From Sternotherus odoratus (taxonomy: Eukaryota > Chordata > Testudines > Kinosternidae): 64,000 nt of DNA. This document shows positions 33,101 to 41,600 of the stretch, one piece after another. The stretch covers positions 88,983,340 to 89,047,339 of the forward strand of contig JAVMKO010000002.1 in NCBI GenBank assembly GCA_032164245.1. The letters are read 5' to 3'. The notes under the pieces were generated by a model that was not told where the DNA came from, ran no database searches, and saw nothing but the letters and a program-made list of their open reading frames with translations. Each line of letters begins with the position of its first letter. Within the stretch, counting starts at the first letter, position 1. A program made the translations under genes and the position numbers.

Positions 33101-35273
33101 CCGGAGGGCGGGACCTGGCGAGGTGAAGCCCGGGGGAGGGAGATTTGCTGAGTGGGAGCGGAGGGGGGAGGACCGGGTGGGGGACCAGAGAGCCGGTGAG
33201 GGGGGATGGGGGGAGCGGTGCTGACGGGGGGGGGGGGGGGCACACAGCGGGGTCTGGTGACAGGGAAGCAAGGGGAGCCGGTGAAAGGCAGCGCGGGGGA
33301 AGCGAGGGGAGCCGGTGAAAGGCAGCGCGGGGGAGCCGCAGCCCCAGGGACATTTGGTGACGAGGGGCGCCGGGGCGGCCGGGTGAGGGGGGACGGGGGG
33401 AGCGGTGCTGACGGGGGGGGGGGGCACACAGCAGGGTCTGGTGACAGGGAAGCGAGGGGAGCCGGTGAAAGGCAGCGCGGGGGAGCCGCGGGCCAAGGGA
33501 CATTGGGTGACGAGGGGAGCCGGGGCGGCCGGGTGAGGGGGGCGCCGCGGGGGCAGTTACCGGACTCACGAGGCTCAAAAAATTGGCGGAGCCGCGTGGG
33601 TCGCTGCGCCGCGCCCCGGCCGGGCTGCGGGCGCCTCACGTACAGCCGGGACTAGCCAGGCGCTCCACTCCGTGTCCCTGGTGTCATTCGCCTCGCCCCC
33701 CCCCCCCCGCGCAAAGGGCAAAGGCAAAGTGTGTATATTCGCCGTATAAGACGCACCAACTTTTCTCCCCCCGTTTTGGGGAAGAAAAAGTGCGTCTTAT
33801 ATGGCGAAAAATACGGTACATTGTTCTTTTTCCCTTATAAAAACTTAAATGCCAATATGTCTGCCAAATTGCCAAGAGTCCTGCCAAAGATAAATACTAC
33901 TAGTATTCCTGTATATAATCTATAAATTTCCAAAACATTAAAAGAAAACATCACACAAACACAAAGAAGCTGTGCTGAAGAAATAGCAAAGCATTCTCCT
34001 AGCTTAAACTCCGTTATGGCTCAATAGTCACACAGTAGCCTTACCAGATGACTTCAACAACACCGAGATGAACAAGAGAGGTGCAGTTTTTTTAAGAATG
34101 CCATTGAGAAGAAATGACTGACACAGAAACAGCTTCACATCAGGTTACAGCATATAGAGAACTGTACAAACGATTTTGGAAACAACTGTTGAATGACATT
34201 TAAACATTCATTCACAGTAGTCTTTCTGGCTAGATTCCTGTTGAATTTTCCCTTTTTTTTTTCCCTTATGAGGGTTAACCAACAAATAATTTGCTAAGAT
34301 TTCTGTCTAGTTGTTCTACAATGCAATAACGTTATCTGAGAGGACATGAAAGGATAAGATATATCAATCACATATTTATGTAAACAATTCTTAATTTTTC
34401 CTCAATAGCTAAGATGCTTACATGGATGATCTGTTTGTCATAGGGTATCATTGTCATCTGAGAAATCTTCAAGAGATTGGCTCAGTATGTACAGATAAAA
34501 ATTCATTTGAGCCCTGGTATAACCAAGTGCAAACTCTAATTAAGTCAATGGAGTGGCACCTATTTCAACCAAGGCTGAGTATTGTCTGTAAGTGGATTTC
34601 TTCCCACGCATTTTAAGATTTTACATTTTTTAAATAAAAGCATATGCCAAACTAAAAACATCTAAACTTTTAAAAGCTATTCCAATGAATTTTCTAGTTG
34701 CTAGTGTCTTAATTTTACACATTCTGAGGTATCAAATGACAATGCCGGCTCAAACTTGCCTGTAGTGTTCATACCCGTGCTATTAATAAAACTTCTTTCC
34801 CTCTGAATGGCCTAGATTATTAGATGTTAAACTATCAACAGTCAGAAAAGAAAAAATATTTTCAAGAACAGATGCTCAGTTTTAGAATGTAGCAGTACTG
34901 TTTCCATTCAATTTAACATTAAACAACATGGTGGGTAATTATTTCAGAGGGCCATGAAAGTAGATGGGTGTTTCACATTCATTCGATGTAGGCGTAGCTT
35001 GTTAAGAAAACTGAACCAGTTGGATTTATTGCCTAGAAACTGCCTTAGACTAAAAAGAACAAGCAGTTTCAGATGCTGAACAGAAACATACAATTATCTC
35101 ACATGACAATTCAAATTTACCTTCTCAGCAATACTATACAATACTTCATCCATTTTCATACAAGTTGGATCCCAGTCATGTCCAAACCGGATGACCACCA
35201 CACGGTCTTCTTCTGAAAGAATGGCCTGGTCTACTTGCCAGCCATTGTGTAAATGAGGAAGCATATACGACAT
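17950..35273 (-). CDS. TXNL4A: TXNL4A (DIM1/U5-15kD), 3 coding exons
   Basis: U5 snRNP component of the spliceosome with a thioredoxin fold, nuclear. Coding exons on the minus strand are 35121-35273, 23082-23185 and 17950-18121, totalling 429 nt, exactly 142 codons plus stop, the known length. All junctions are GT-AG and in frame: exon 1 ends after IAEK, exon 2 starts VKNF, and Arg86 is split AG|G. Recognisable segments are MSYMLPHLHNGWQVDQAI, GHDWDPTCMKMDEVL, PCTVMFFFRNKHIMIDLG and the C-terminal KGRGLVVSPKDYSTKYRY. The redox CxxC is absent (DPTC), as known for this family. The gene is almost invariant in eukaryotes and no lesion is seen. It is convergent with HSBP1L1. The large introns hold most of the transposons between 18 and 35 kb. 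Confidence 0.97.
18122..19224. other. TXNL4A intron, no feature recognised beyond poly-A
   Basis: AT-rich intron with an A-run at about 18457-18481. I see no exon in it. Confidence 0.4.
19500..20920. repeat. Minisatellite, about 40-45 bp units, inside Helitron
   Basis: More than 30 units built on CCCAACGGAACCCCGGAGATC followed by ACTCAGCTCACTGCCCCTCC, alternating between two subtypes (ACTCAGCTCACTG and CCTCAGTTCTCTG). The uninterrupted frame of over 400 codons on the + strand is an artefact of the repeat. Inverse-orientation units of the same array occur at about 44445-44640. Confidence 0.9.
21000..21180. repeat. Short GTGTCGG-type minisatellite in Helitron
   Basis: G-rich units such as GGTGGGGGTGTCGGATTCGG. 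The same motif is greatly expanded in the sister Helitron at 42960-44380. Confidence 0.75.
21269..22465. mobile_element. Non-autonomous hAT transposon with minisatellite core
   Basis: Inverted ends CAGGGGTCGGGAACC and GGTTCCCGACCCCTG are flanked by the perfect 8-bp duplication CACTAGAG (21261-21268 and 22466-22473). The interior is an array of about 60-bp units; no transposase is seen. Confidence 0.93.
21395..22205. repeat. Minisatellite of about 60-bp units with C-runs
   Basis: Units read AACTGACCCACCCAGCCAGG, then TCTCTCCCCCCCAAACCTCC, then TTTCCTCCAACCCCCCC. Larger blocks also repeat: about 21420-21680 versus 21680-21920. Reverse-oriented, related units lie in another hAT at 45120-45540. 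Confidence 0.9.
22500..22785. mobile_element. MITE-like reptilian repeat
   Basis: The left end GTTCATCTACACG and right end TAGTGTAGACCAGGC are partial inverted ends; the inside has imperfect palindromes and ACTTCAGTGAAGAC. It resembles a widespread reptile MITE whose ends read as TAGTGTAGAC; the superfamily is not determined. Confidence 0.5.
22790..25980. other. TXNL4A introns around exon 2, no other gene
   Basis: AT-rich sequence with A-runs. Apart from exon 2 (23082-23185) I recognise no coding exon or bounded element. Confidence 0.4.
23082..23185 (-). CDS. TXNL4A: TXNL4A coding exon 2
   Basis: Residues 52-85 (VKNFAVIYLVDITEV then PDFNKMYELYDPCTVMFFF) plus two bases of Arg86. Acceptor CCTGCAG|GTA, donor TTTAG|GTATGC, read on the minus strand. 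Confidence 0.97.
25984..26422. mobile_element. hAT-like non-autonomous element (diverged)
   Basis: The left end CAATGTTGCCCAAACTTTTC and right end GAGTTTGGGGACCACTA are inverted relatives of the common CAGTGGTCCCCAAACTTTTC end. The flanks GTAAAG and TTTAAAG are only partly alike. The G-rich interior is non-coding. Confidence 0.6.
26596..27680. repeat. Probable old interspersed repeat, C-rich interior
   Basis: Begins near GGGGAAATTCTGCACC and ends near TTTGCAGAATTTTTTAAACA, a pattern familiar from turtle repeats. The interior has loose CACACCCAGATCCCC-type units. I cannot classify it, and no exon is evident. Confidence 0.35.
27681..28385. other. TXNL4A intron, no feature recognised
   Basis: AT-rich unique-looking intronic sequence. 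Confidence 0.35.
28386..28560. repeat. Long hairpin (inverted repeat) in TXNL4A intron
   Basis: The left arm (about 28386-28465) and right arm (about 28491-28560) are reverse complements around a roughly 25-bp loop. They share GATATTTTCTCCACTTAACT, TTCAATGGCC and TTCCTGTTGAA type segments, bounded by ATATATATGG and CCATATATAT. Confidence 0.75.
28561..29544. other. TXNL4A intron, homopolymer runs only
   Basis: Contains a G-run near 28727-28738; otherwise AT-rich with no recognised element. Confidence 0.35.
29553..30620. mobile_element. Fold-back hAT derivative, both arms with hAT C-terminal coding
   Basis: Two arms of about 490-560 bp (29553-30042 and 30053-30620) are inverted copies around a centre near 30045. 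The arms begin in TTAATCAC-rich ends, and ACAGTGTGATTAAT is visible on the right. The left arm read on the minus strand and the right arm on the plus strand both encode the remnant of a hAT C-terminal dimerisation region (LFSLSGNI, then an ALSPxNVNK-type stretch). Stops and frameshifts are present in both. Confidence 0.65.
30060..30260 (+). pseudogene. hAT transposase C-terminal fragment
   Basis: Frame with ECLAYLAFKYPDMPATEVPC followed by LFSLSGNI, typical of the hAT dimerisation region (cf. the common PCERLFS pattern), then stops. A diverged inverse copy lies in the opposite arm at about 29860-30000 (minus). Confidence 0.6.
30640..31590. other. TXNL4A intron, T-runs
   Basis: AT-rich with a T-run at about 31380-31400. 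No exon or element recognised. Confidence 0.35.
31591..31930. mobile_element. hAT-like non-autonomous element
   Basis: Ends CAGCGGTTCTCAAACTGTGG and GTTTGAGAACCCCTG are inverted. The start continues with GTCGTGACCCC. No clean 8-bp duplication was found, suggesting an older insertion. Confidence 0.7.
32083..33816. mobile_element. TA-flanked DNA transposon with CpG-rich core
   Basis: Inverted ends CCGTATTTTTCGCCATATAA and TTATATGGCGAAAAATACGG are flanked by TA (32081-32082 and 33817-33818). Both ends also carry ATAAGACGC-type subterminal words. The 1.7-kb interior is G-rich and non-coding, and near the right end highly CpG-rich. The TA target suggests the mariner superfamily, but the end family is not certain. 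Confidence 0.7.
33190..33545. repeat. About 165-bp tandem repeat, CpG-rich
   Basis: Units share GGGGGGAGCGGTGCTGACGG, CACACAGC, GGGTCTGGTGACAGGGAAGC, GGGGAGCCGGTGAAAGGCAG and GGCGGCCGGGTGAGGGGGG in the same order. About two units, with an extra partial duplication in the first. Confidence 0.8.
33819..35120. other. TXNL4A first coding intron, 5' part
   Basis: AT-rich intronic sequence without a recognised exon or bounded repeat. Confidence 0.35.
35121..35273 (-). CDS. TXNL4A: TXNL4A coding exon 1
   Basis: Residues 1-51. The ATG is the complement of 35271-35273. A splice acceptor TTTTGCAG lies about 24 nt upstream of the ATG on the minus strand, so a non-coding 5' exon exists further upstream, expected in the CpG island. 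Donor GAGAAG|GTAAAT at 35120. Confidence 0.97.
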
Positions 35274-35660
35274 TTTTCAAATTTTATGTAAGGCCTGCAA
35301 AAGGACAGAAACCATCTAAGAATCGGCAATTCTTGAAATCTACTTAACATTAATCATCAAAGCCAACCCAATAAAGCTAAACTATTATCCATCTGTTAAC
35401 TTTAAATTTAAGATGATGAAGCACATGTTCCCAGCTCTAACTGGTTTCCTTTAAAACACACACACAAACCCAAAAGTATTGTTGGTAATGAAATAATTCT
35501 GATAAAGACTATCTATTTTTCCTAATGCTGTGTATACATGGTGCTTTTTCCTAGGGTTTCCCACTGTTGCAGCTTCACCAACAGTAGTTCTAGCATAGAC
35601 AGTGAGCATTTTGGCTACTGTGTCACCCAGTCCCAGTATTAGAACAGCCCTAAATGACAT

Positions 35661-35870
35661 GAATCAGAGAGGTAGCCGTGTTAGTCTGGAATAGCAGAGG
35701 TAACAAAGTCCTGTGGCACCTTAAAGACTAACTATAAAGTTTTGAAGCATAAGCTTTCGTGGGCTAATACCCACTTCGTCGGATGCAAGCAACGAAGTAT
35801 TAGCCCACGAAAGCTTATGCTTCAAAACTTTATAGTTAGTCTTTAAGGTGCCACAGGACTTTGTTACCTC
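35661..35870. mobile_element. Penelope-type fold-back with 11-bp target duplication
   Basis: Arms 35699-35779 and 35792-35868 are near-perfect reverse complements separated by about 12 nt. The whole is flanked by TAAATGACATG at 35651-35661 and 35871-35881. The terminal repeat is the CTGTGGCACCTTAAAGACTA variant. It lies in the 5' UTR intron of TXNL4A. Confidence 0.85.
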
Positions 35871-36269
35871 TAAATGACATGGTGGTTACACCGTGACCTC
35901 TCTACAACAGCGCTCTCACTGGCACCATAGTAGTGGTGGGAATTTTTTAGGACTATGGAGTAGGGCCAGTCTTCACATGGCAACCATCCTCCAGCCCAGC
36001 AAGAGGGTCTCCAGGAAGAGTCCCACCCAGGAATGGGACGAACGGCGAGAAACCCCGTCAGCCCTCACAACCACCATTCCTCTATTTCCGGTCTTTTACC
36101 AACAGGCCGGGCAACATCGCAGCTGCCAGGTCAGATGTGCCAGGATCAGAGGCAGATTCGGTCCCCGACTCACCATTTCAAATGAGTTATTACTACCGGG
36201 CGCTGCCACAAGCGTGATTAGCCAGGGAGTTGAGCGCCATCAAACCAAACTGTGAACCCGTGAACATCA

Positions 36270-36830
36270 CGGAAACCCCTGCAAGGCAGCTGTGAGCAGC
36301 CGCAAGCCCCTCCACGGTGGGGGCGGCGCAATGTGCGGGTCGCCCCCACTGAGGGTGAACCAGGTGTACAAATGGGGGCAACGCCATGGGGCCATTGAAA
36401 TCCAAGAACAGCTTGGACACCCCCTCCCCCCTCCATCACCCAAACCCTCACAAACAGCCCCCCATGCCCCAGGGCCCTTCCACGCGCCCCCCCCCCCCAC
36501 TCAAGCCGCCCTCCCCCGCCGCGGCGGCTCCCGAGGCCCCTTCCCGAACATTCCACGCGGATCCCGCCCAGCGGCCCCCGAGACACCAACCTCCCACGGG
36601 CGCGCACACAGAGGAACCCGCTGCCGCTCACACCACGCGGCACAACGGCCCCCAGACCGCGCCGCGAGCCCTGAGGGGACCAGACGGGGGCGCGCGCCCG
36701 CGTGCAACAGTTTCTGGGCTCCCTGAGGGGGGTCCCGGAAGTGACGCGATGCGTAATCCGGGCAGAACGCCGCCACGACAGGAAGCAGTAGTCTCGCCAT
36801 CTTGCTTGTGGGCTTCCCTTCAATAGGTGA
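36270..36830 (-). promoter_or_regulatory. TXNL4A: CpG island, TXNL4A promoter
   Basis: CpG-dense block upstream of TXNL4A. On the minus strand it contains CAAGATGGCG (YY1-like, about 36795-36805) and CACTTCCGGG (ETS-like, about 36735-36745). Long open frames on both strands here are compositional. Established knowledge: promoter deletions at human TXNL4A underlie Burn-McKeown syndrome. Confidence 0.7.
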
Positions 36831-36955
36831 ATTGTTCCCATCTGACCCCTGTCTGGGGAAAAGGCGCGCTGGAGCACACCAACTCTCTGAAACGGCAGGG
36901 GGCAATAGACTGTACCAATTCACCCCAGAAAGGGGGCGTAGGAAACATTGATATA

Positions 36956-38114
36956 CAGTAAACCCTCGATTTTACGGACCCCGATTTAACGGACTTCGGA
37001 TGCAACGGACAAAATTTCCGATGCATCCGAAATCCGTTTTGGGGGCTGCCGGCTCCTGCCCCAGGGAGCCGGCTGGGTTGACAGCTCCCGCCCGGCTCCC
37101 CGCAGCGGGGACCCCTGCGGGAGCTGTCAAACCCCCCCACCCCCACCGGCTCCCCGCAACGGGGAGCCGGGCGGGGGGGGGGGGGGTGTTTGAGAGCCCC
37201 CGCTCGGCTCCCCGCAGCGGGAAGCCGGGTGGGGGGTTTGACAGCTCCCGCTCGGCTCCTCCCAGCTGGAAGCCGGGCGGGAGCTGTCAACCCCCCCGCC
37301 CGGCTCCCCGCAACGGGGAGCCGGGCGGGGGGGGGCGTTTGAGAGCCCCCGCTCGGCTCCCCGTAGCGGGAAGCCGGGCGGGGGGGGGGGGGGGTTTGAG
37401 AGCTCCCGCCCGGCTCCCCGCTGGGGGGAGCCAAGCGGGAGCTGTCAAACCCCCCCGCCCGGCTCCCCGCAACGGGAAGCTGGGCGGGGGGTTTGAAAGC
37501 TCCCGCCGGGCTTCCCGCTGGGGGGAGCCGGGCGGGAGCTGTCAACCCCCCCGCCCGGCTCCCCGGAACGGGGAGCCGGGCGGGGGGGGGGGGGGTTTGA
37601 GAGCCTCCGCTCGGCTCCCCGCAGCGGGAAGCCGGGCGGGGGGGGGGGGTTTGAGAGCCTCCGCTCGGCTCCCCGCAGCGGGAAGCCGGGCGGGGGGGTT
37701 TGACAGCTCCCGCTCGGCTCCTCCCAGCTGGAAGCCGGGCGGGAGCTGTCAACCCCCCCGCCCGGCTCCCCGCAACGGGGAGCCGGGCGGGGGGGGCGTT
37801 TGAGAGCCTCCGCTCGGCTCCCCGCAGCGGGAAGCCGGGCGGGGGGTTTGACAGATCCCGCTCGGCTCCCCCCAGCTGGAAGCCAGGCGGGAGCTGTCAA
37901 CCCCCCGCCCGGCTCCCCGCAGCGGGGAGCCGGGCGGGGGGAGGGGGTGGGGTGGGCTGACTAATTAAATAACGGACTAATTCGGGCGGGGGGGTGTCCG
38001 TTGTCACCCGAAAGTCCGTTATTTAATGATTTAAAAAAATTATTAAATAACGGACTTTCGGTTTTAACGGACACCCCCCCGCCCGAATTAGTCCGTTATA
38101 TCGAGGTTTCACTG
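36956..38114. mobile_element. TA-flanked pogo/Tigger-like element with hairpin array, copy 2
   Basis: Ends CAGTAAACCCTCGATTTTAC and complement TCGAGGTTTCACTG, flanked by TA at 36954-36955 and 38115-38116. Inside is an array of palindromic GC units. Near the right end is an additional inverted duplication (about 37965-38098) of the subterminal segment TAACGGACTAATTCGGGCG. Confidence 0.8.
37040..37945. repeat. Array of GC-rich hairpin units
   Basis: Repeating palindromes of the form GCCCGGCTCCCCGCAGCGGG continuing to GAGCCGGGCGGG, separated by G-runs and by GGAGCTGTCAAACCCCC-type spacers. Each unit can form a stem, and the G-runs give quadruplex potential. About ten or more units. Confidence 0.85.
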
Positions 38115-38118
38115 TATT

Positions 38119-38700
38119 CAAGAAAACGAGGAACACTTGTGGCACCTTAGAGACTAGCCAGTTTATTTCAGCATAAGCTTTCGTGGGCTATAGCTCACTT
38201 CATTGGATGCATAGAATGGAACATACAGAAGTAAGATGCATTTATACACAGAAAGCAGAAAAAGTTGGAAATTACCATACCAACTCTAAGAGTCTGTTTA
38301 ATTTGGATGAGCCAGTTAAAAAAACCTAAGTGGCTCTGTGTCTGACAGTTGATAAGAACCCGTGAAAAGAAACTTAACTAGGGAAATACATTCAGTTAGT
38401 AGTCATTACATACTGCGGCTAACCCTCCTGCAGTAACACAAGTGTGTGCTCGGGAATGCTGTGCTGTAGTGTACATGCCCTACAAGACACTCACTGGAAG
38501 CATGAAGGGAAGGGGAAAGTGGATAGAACAGGGAAACCTGGTGGGACAATGTGTATTACTGGAATCTAAGTGTTGCTGGTTACAATCTGTATAGAAAGGG
38601 TTGCTGGTTACAATCTGTATAGAAAGGGGAGAGATGATAACAGTGGTTGGTTCAGTGGCACTTGACATTAGACACATCATCATTGTTTAAAGTTTTTGGT
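38119..38700. mobile_element. Penelope-type end fragment and short tandem duplication
   Basis: GAGGAACACTTGTGGCACCT to about 38470 matches the minus-oriented terminal repeat and the adjacent body found at 57252-57725. A 28-bp direct duplication, GTTGCTGGTTACAATCTGTA plus 8 bases, lies at about 38572-38628. Confidence 0.5.
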
Positions 38701-39305
38701 TATTGAGAACCCCAGGACCTCAAAGGAGCAGGACTCAACTGCTAACTAACATGGCCTAGCAGGGGAATCAGTGGGGGGCTGGTACAGTTCACTGAATCCA
38801 AACCAGAGAAGATTCAGTTTCTCCTTTAGCACCTGTCTGTAACTTGTGGGAAGACAATTGGGTTAGCATGGGGGACTTCCTATTTGGAGACAGACGGGTG
38901 AAGTCTTAAATAGCCATTAGTAAATCATCCTTGGAGATTTAAAAAAAATAGAGATACTTTTCTAAGACTCTATTGTGGGTCTCATTGTGCGGGGTAAAGA
39001 TGAACTGATCACTGGACTGGATGTTAACAGTTGCTTTAGGGCCAGTGATGGTGACTTGATTGTATTCAGTAAGGACCAATAGAGGGCAGCTCCAACCAGC
39101 CATATTTACATTTGGTGCATGCACTGAAAGGGCTAACTTTCTAAGTAGCTCTCTCCTTCTTGGGGTGGAAGCTGCCTCCTCTCCTGACTTGGACCTCCAG
39201 CCCAGTCACTTCCAAACCTCTCCCCTTCCTAGAAATAAAAGCCAAGGAATCAGCTCCCAACAATGGGTTAGTAGTGTTACCAGATGTGCCAGTTACGTTG
39301 GGGTA
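38701..39305. other. Intergenic, no feature recognised
   Basis: Unclassified sequence between the Penelope-type fragment and the CR1 element. Confidence 0.35.
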
Positions 39306-39362
39306 TTGTTAGCAGCAAGAAGTCAAGGAAAGTGTGGGCCCCTTACTGAATGAGGCAACCTA

Positions 39363-40260
39363 GTGACAGAGGATGTGGGAAAAGCAAATGTACTCAATGA
39401 TTTTTTTGCTTCTGTCTTCACGAACAAGGTCAGCTCCCAGACTACTGCACTGGGCAGCACAGTATGGGGAGGAGGTGACCAGCCCTCTGTGGAGAAAGAA
39501 CTGGTTCAGGACTATTTAGAAAAGCTGGACGAGCACAAGTCCATGGGGCCCGATGCACTGTACTCGAGGGTGCTAAAGGAGTTGGCAGATTTGATTGCAG
39601 AGTTATGGGCCATTATCTTTGAAAACTCATGGTGATTGGGTGAGGTCCTGGATGACTGGGAAAAGGCTAATATAGTGCCTATCTTTAAAAAAGGGAAGAA
39701 GGAGGATCTGGGGAACTGCAGGCCAGTCAGCCTCACCTCAGTCCCTGGAAAAATCATGGAGGAGGTCCTCAAGGAATCAATTCTGAAGCACTTAAAGGAG
39801 AGGAAAGTGATCAGGAACAGTCAGCATGGATTCACCAAGGGCAAGTCATGCCTGACTAACCTAATTACCTTCTATGATGAGATAACTGGCTCTGTGGATG
39901 AGGGGAAAGCAGTGGATGTACTATTCCTTGATGTTAGCAAAGCTTTTGATACAGTCTCCCCACACTATACTTGCCAGCAAGTTAAAGAAGTATGGGCTGG
40001 ATGAATGGACCATAAGGTGGATAGAAAGCTGGTTAGATCATCAGGCTCAACAGGTAGTGATTAATGGCTCCATGCCTAGTTGGCAGCTGGTATGAAGTGG
40101 AGTACCCCAAGGATCGGTCCTGGGGCTGTTTTTGTTCAATATCTTAATTAATGATCTGGAGGATGGCGTGGATTGCAGCCTCAGCAAGTTTGCAGATGAC
40201 ACTAAACTGGGAATGGTGTATAGCCTGGAGGGTAGGGATAGGATACAGAGGACCTAGACA
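39363..40260 (+). pseudogene. CR1 reverse transcriptase remnant
   Basis: Visible motifs: [63 protein letters not shown], then in another frame [10 protein letters not shown] and the FADDTKL box (about 40185-40205). A TGA at 39633-39635 replaces an expected Trp. A frame change lies near 39960-39975, and another TGA is at 40093-40095. This copy is inactive. Confidence 0.9.
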
Positions 40261-40819
40261 ATTTAGAGGATTAGGCCAAAAGAAATCTGATGAGGTTCAA
40301 CGAGGACAAGTGCAGAGTCCTGCACTTAGGACAAAAGAATTCCATGCACTGAGACAGACTAGGGACTGAATGTCTAGGCAGCAGTTCTGCAGAAAAGGAC
40401 CTTGGTTACAGTGGGTGAAAAGCTGGATATGAGTCAACAGTGTGCCCTTGTTGCCAAGAAGGTTAACAGCATTTTGGGTTGTATAAGTAGGGGCAATGCT
40501 AGCAGATAAAGGGATGTGATCATTCCCCTCTATTCAGCATTGATGAGGAGTACTGTCATCTGGAGTACTGTGTACAGTTTTGGGGCCCACACTACAAGAA
40601 GGATGTGGAAAAATTGGAAAGAGTCCAGCAGAGAGCAACAAAAATGATTAGGAGGACATGACTTATGAGAAGAGGCTGAGGGAACTGGGATTGGTTCTCT
40701 ATTGCAGAAGAGAAGAATGAGGGGGGATTTAATAGCTGCTTTCAACTACCTGAAAGAGGGTTCCAAAGAGGATGGATCTATTCTAGACTGTTCCCAGTGG
40801 TATCAGATGACAGAACAAG

Positions 40820-41563
40820 TGTAGTACGATGCAGCCCTGAAATATAAACTCTTGTATCAGAGGCCTAGCATAAGGCTTGAGGCCTAGTCTGAGGCCTGAA
40901 CCAAAGTACTTCCAGGCATTGCTAAGCAAAGCTGGGCTGTGAGCCAGAGGCAGGCCCTAATTACAGAAGTTGGCAAGAAAAGGGCTGCTAGAAAGTACAC
41001 GCTAATGATATAAGTAGTTGTGCCTAGATGGCACCTGGACATCACGAGGACACGTCACAGAGACAACAAGGAACAGCCAAGTGCACCTCAAAGACAGGGT
41101 CAAAAGGACAGGATGATGGATAGATCTGCTTCTTTGAACCAACATGATCAAAGGGGGAGACAGCACCCTAATGAGCCAAGGGGCTGTACTTCAATGTAAC
41201 AGTAGAGATGAGTAATCGGTCCTGTACTGTATAAAAGTAGGAGCTGGAAGACACATCGTTGTCCAGCCTAAGGGGTAGTGGAGAGTCCCACCACTAACTG
41301 AGCTGTGTCCATTGTCTGGGGGGCACATATGGACTAGCACACCTGTCAATCTCTAATCCAGCGAAGCTAGAGACTGTGTTTCATTTGACAATAAACCTGG
41401 CCCGGGTGCCTTCATGACTTACTAGAGTCTGTGGTCTTTGGGGGTTTCTCTCGGGGTCTGCTGTGTCAGCTATCTGGGAAGCACACAAAGGGAACATGCA
41501 TGCAGCTGACTGATATCATCATCAAACAAGAGCAGAGCACTGCACCAGTAACGACTGACAACA
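40820..41563 (+). mobile_element. Solo LTR inserted in CR1
   Basis: 744 bp starting TGTAGTACGATG and ending TGACAACA, flanked by the 5-bp duplication ACAAG (40815-40819 and 41564-41568). Internal signals are consistent with U3-R-U5: TATAAAA near 41230 and AATAAA near 41391. The CR1 frame of reference confirms the empty site. It is an endogenous-retrovirus-type LTR; no internal viral genes are present. Confidence 0.85.
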
Positions 41564-41600
41564 ACAAGGAGTAATGGTCTCAAGTTGCAGTGGCGAAGGT

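Larger units (their letters stand above)
39310..41600 (+). mobile_element. CR1 LINE fragment (interrupted by a solo LTR)
   Basis: Encodes the CR1 reverse transcriptase from the region before the palm to the C-terminal region. CR1 sequence stops at 40819 and resumes at 41569 (GAGTAATGGTCTCAAGTTGC) on the far side of an LTR. It is truncated at the 5' side and probably at the 3' side. Confidence 0.85.

Noticed and set aside
32338..33639. Several frames of 190-250 codons on both strands
   Set aside because: G-rich, stop-poor interior of a TA-flanked transposon.
34422..34616. 64-codon intronic frame
   Set aside because: No homology, no splice support; consistent with chance in AT-rich intron.
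36218..36923. Frames of 140-219 codons in the TXNL4A CpG island, one starting MARLLLPVVAAFCPDYASRH
   Set aside because: Compositional; the ATG is part of a YY1-like AAGATGGCG site and no homology is recognised.
37000..37960. Long frames on both strands (267-310 codons)
   Set aside because: GC hairpin array without stops; not coding.
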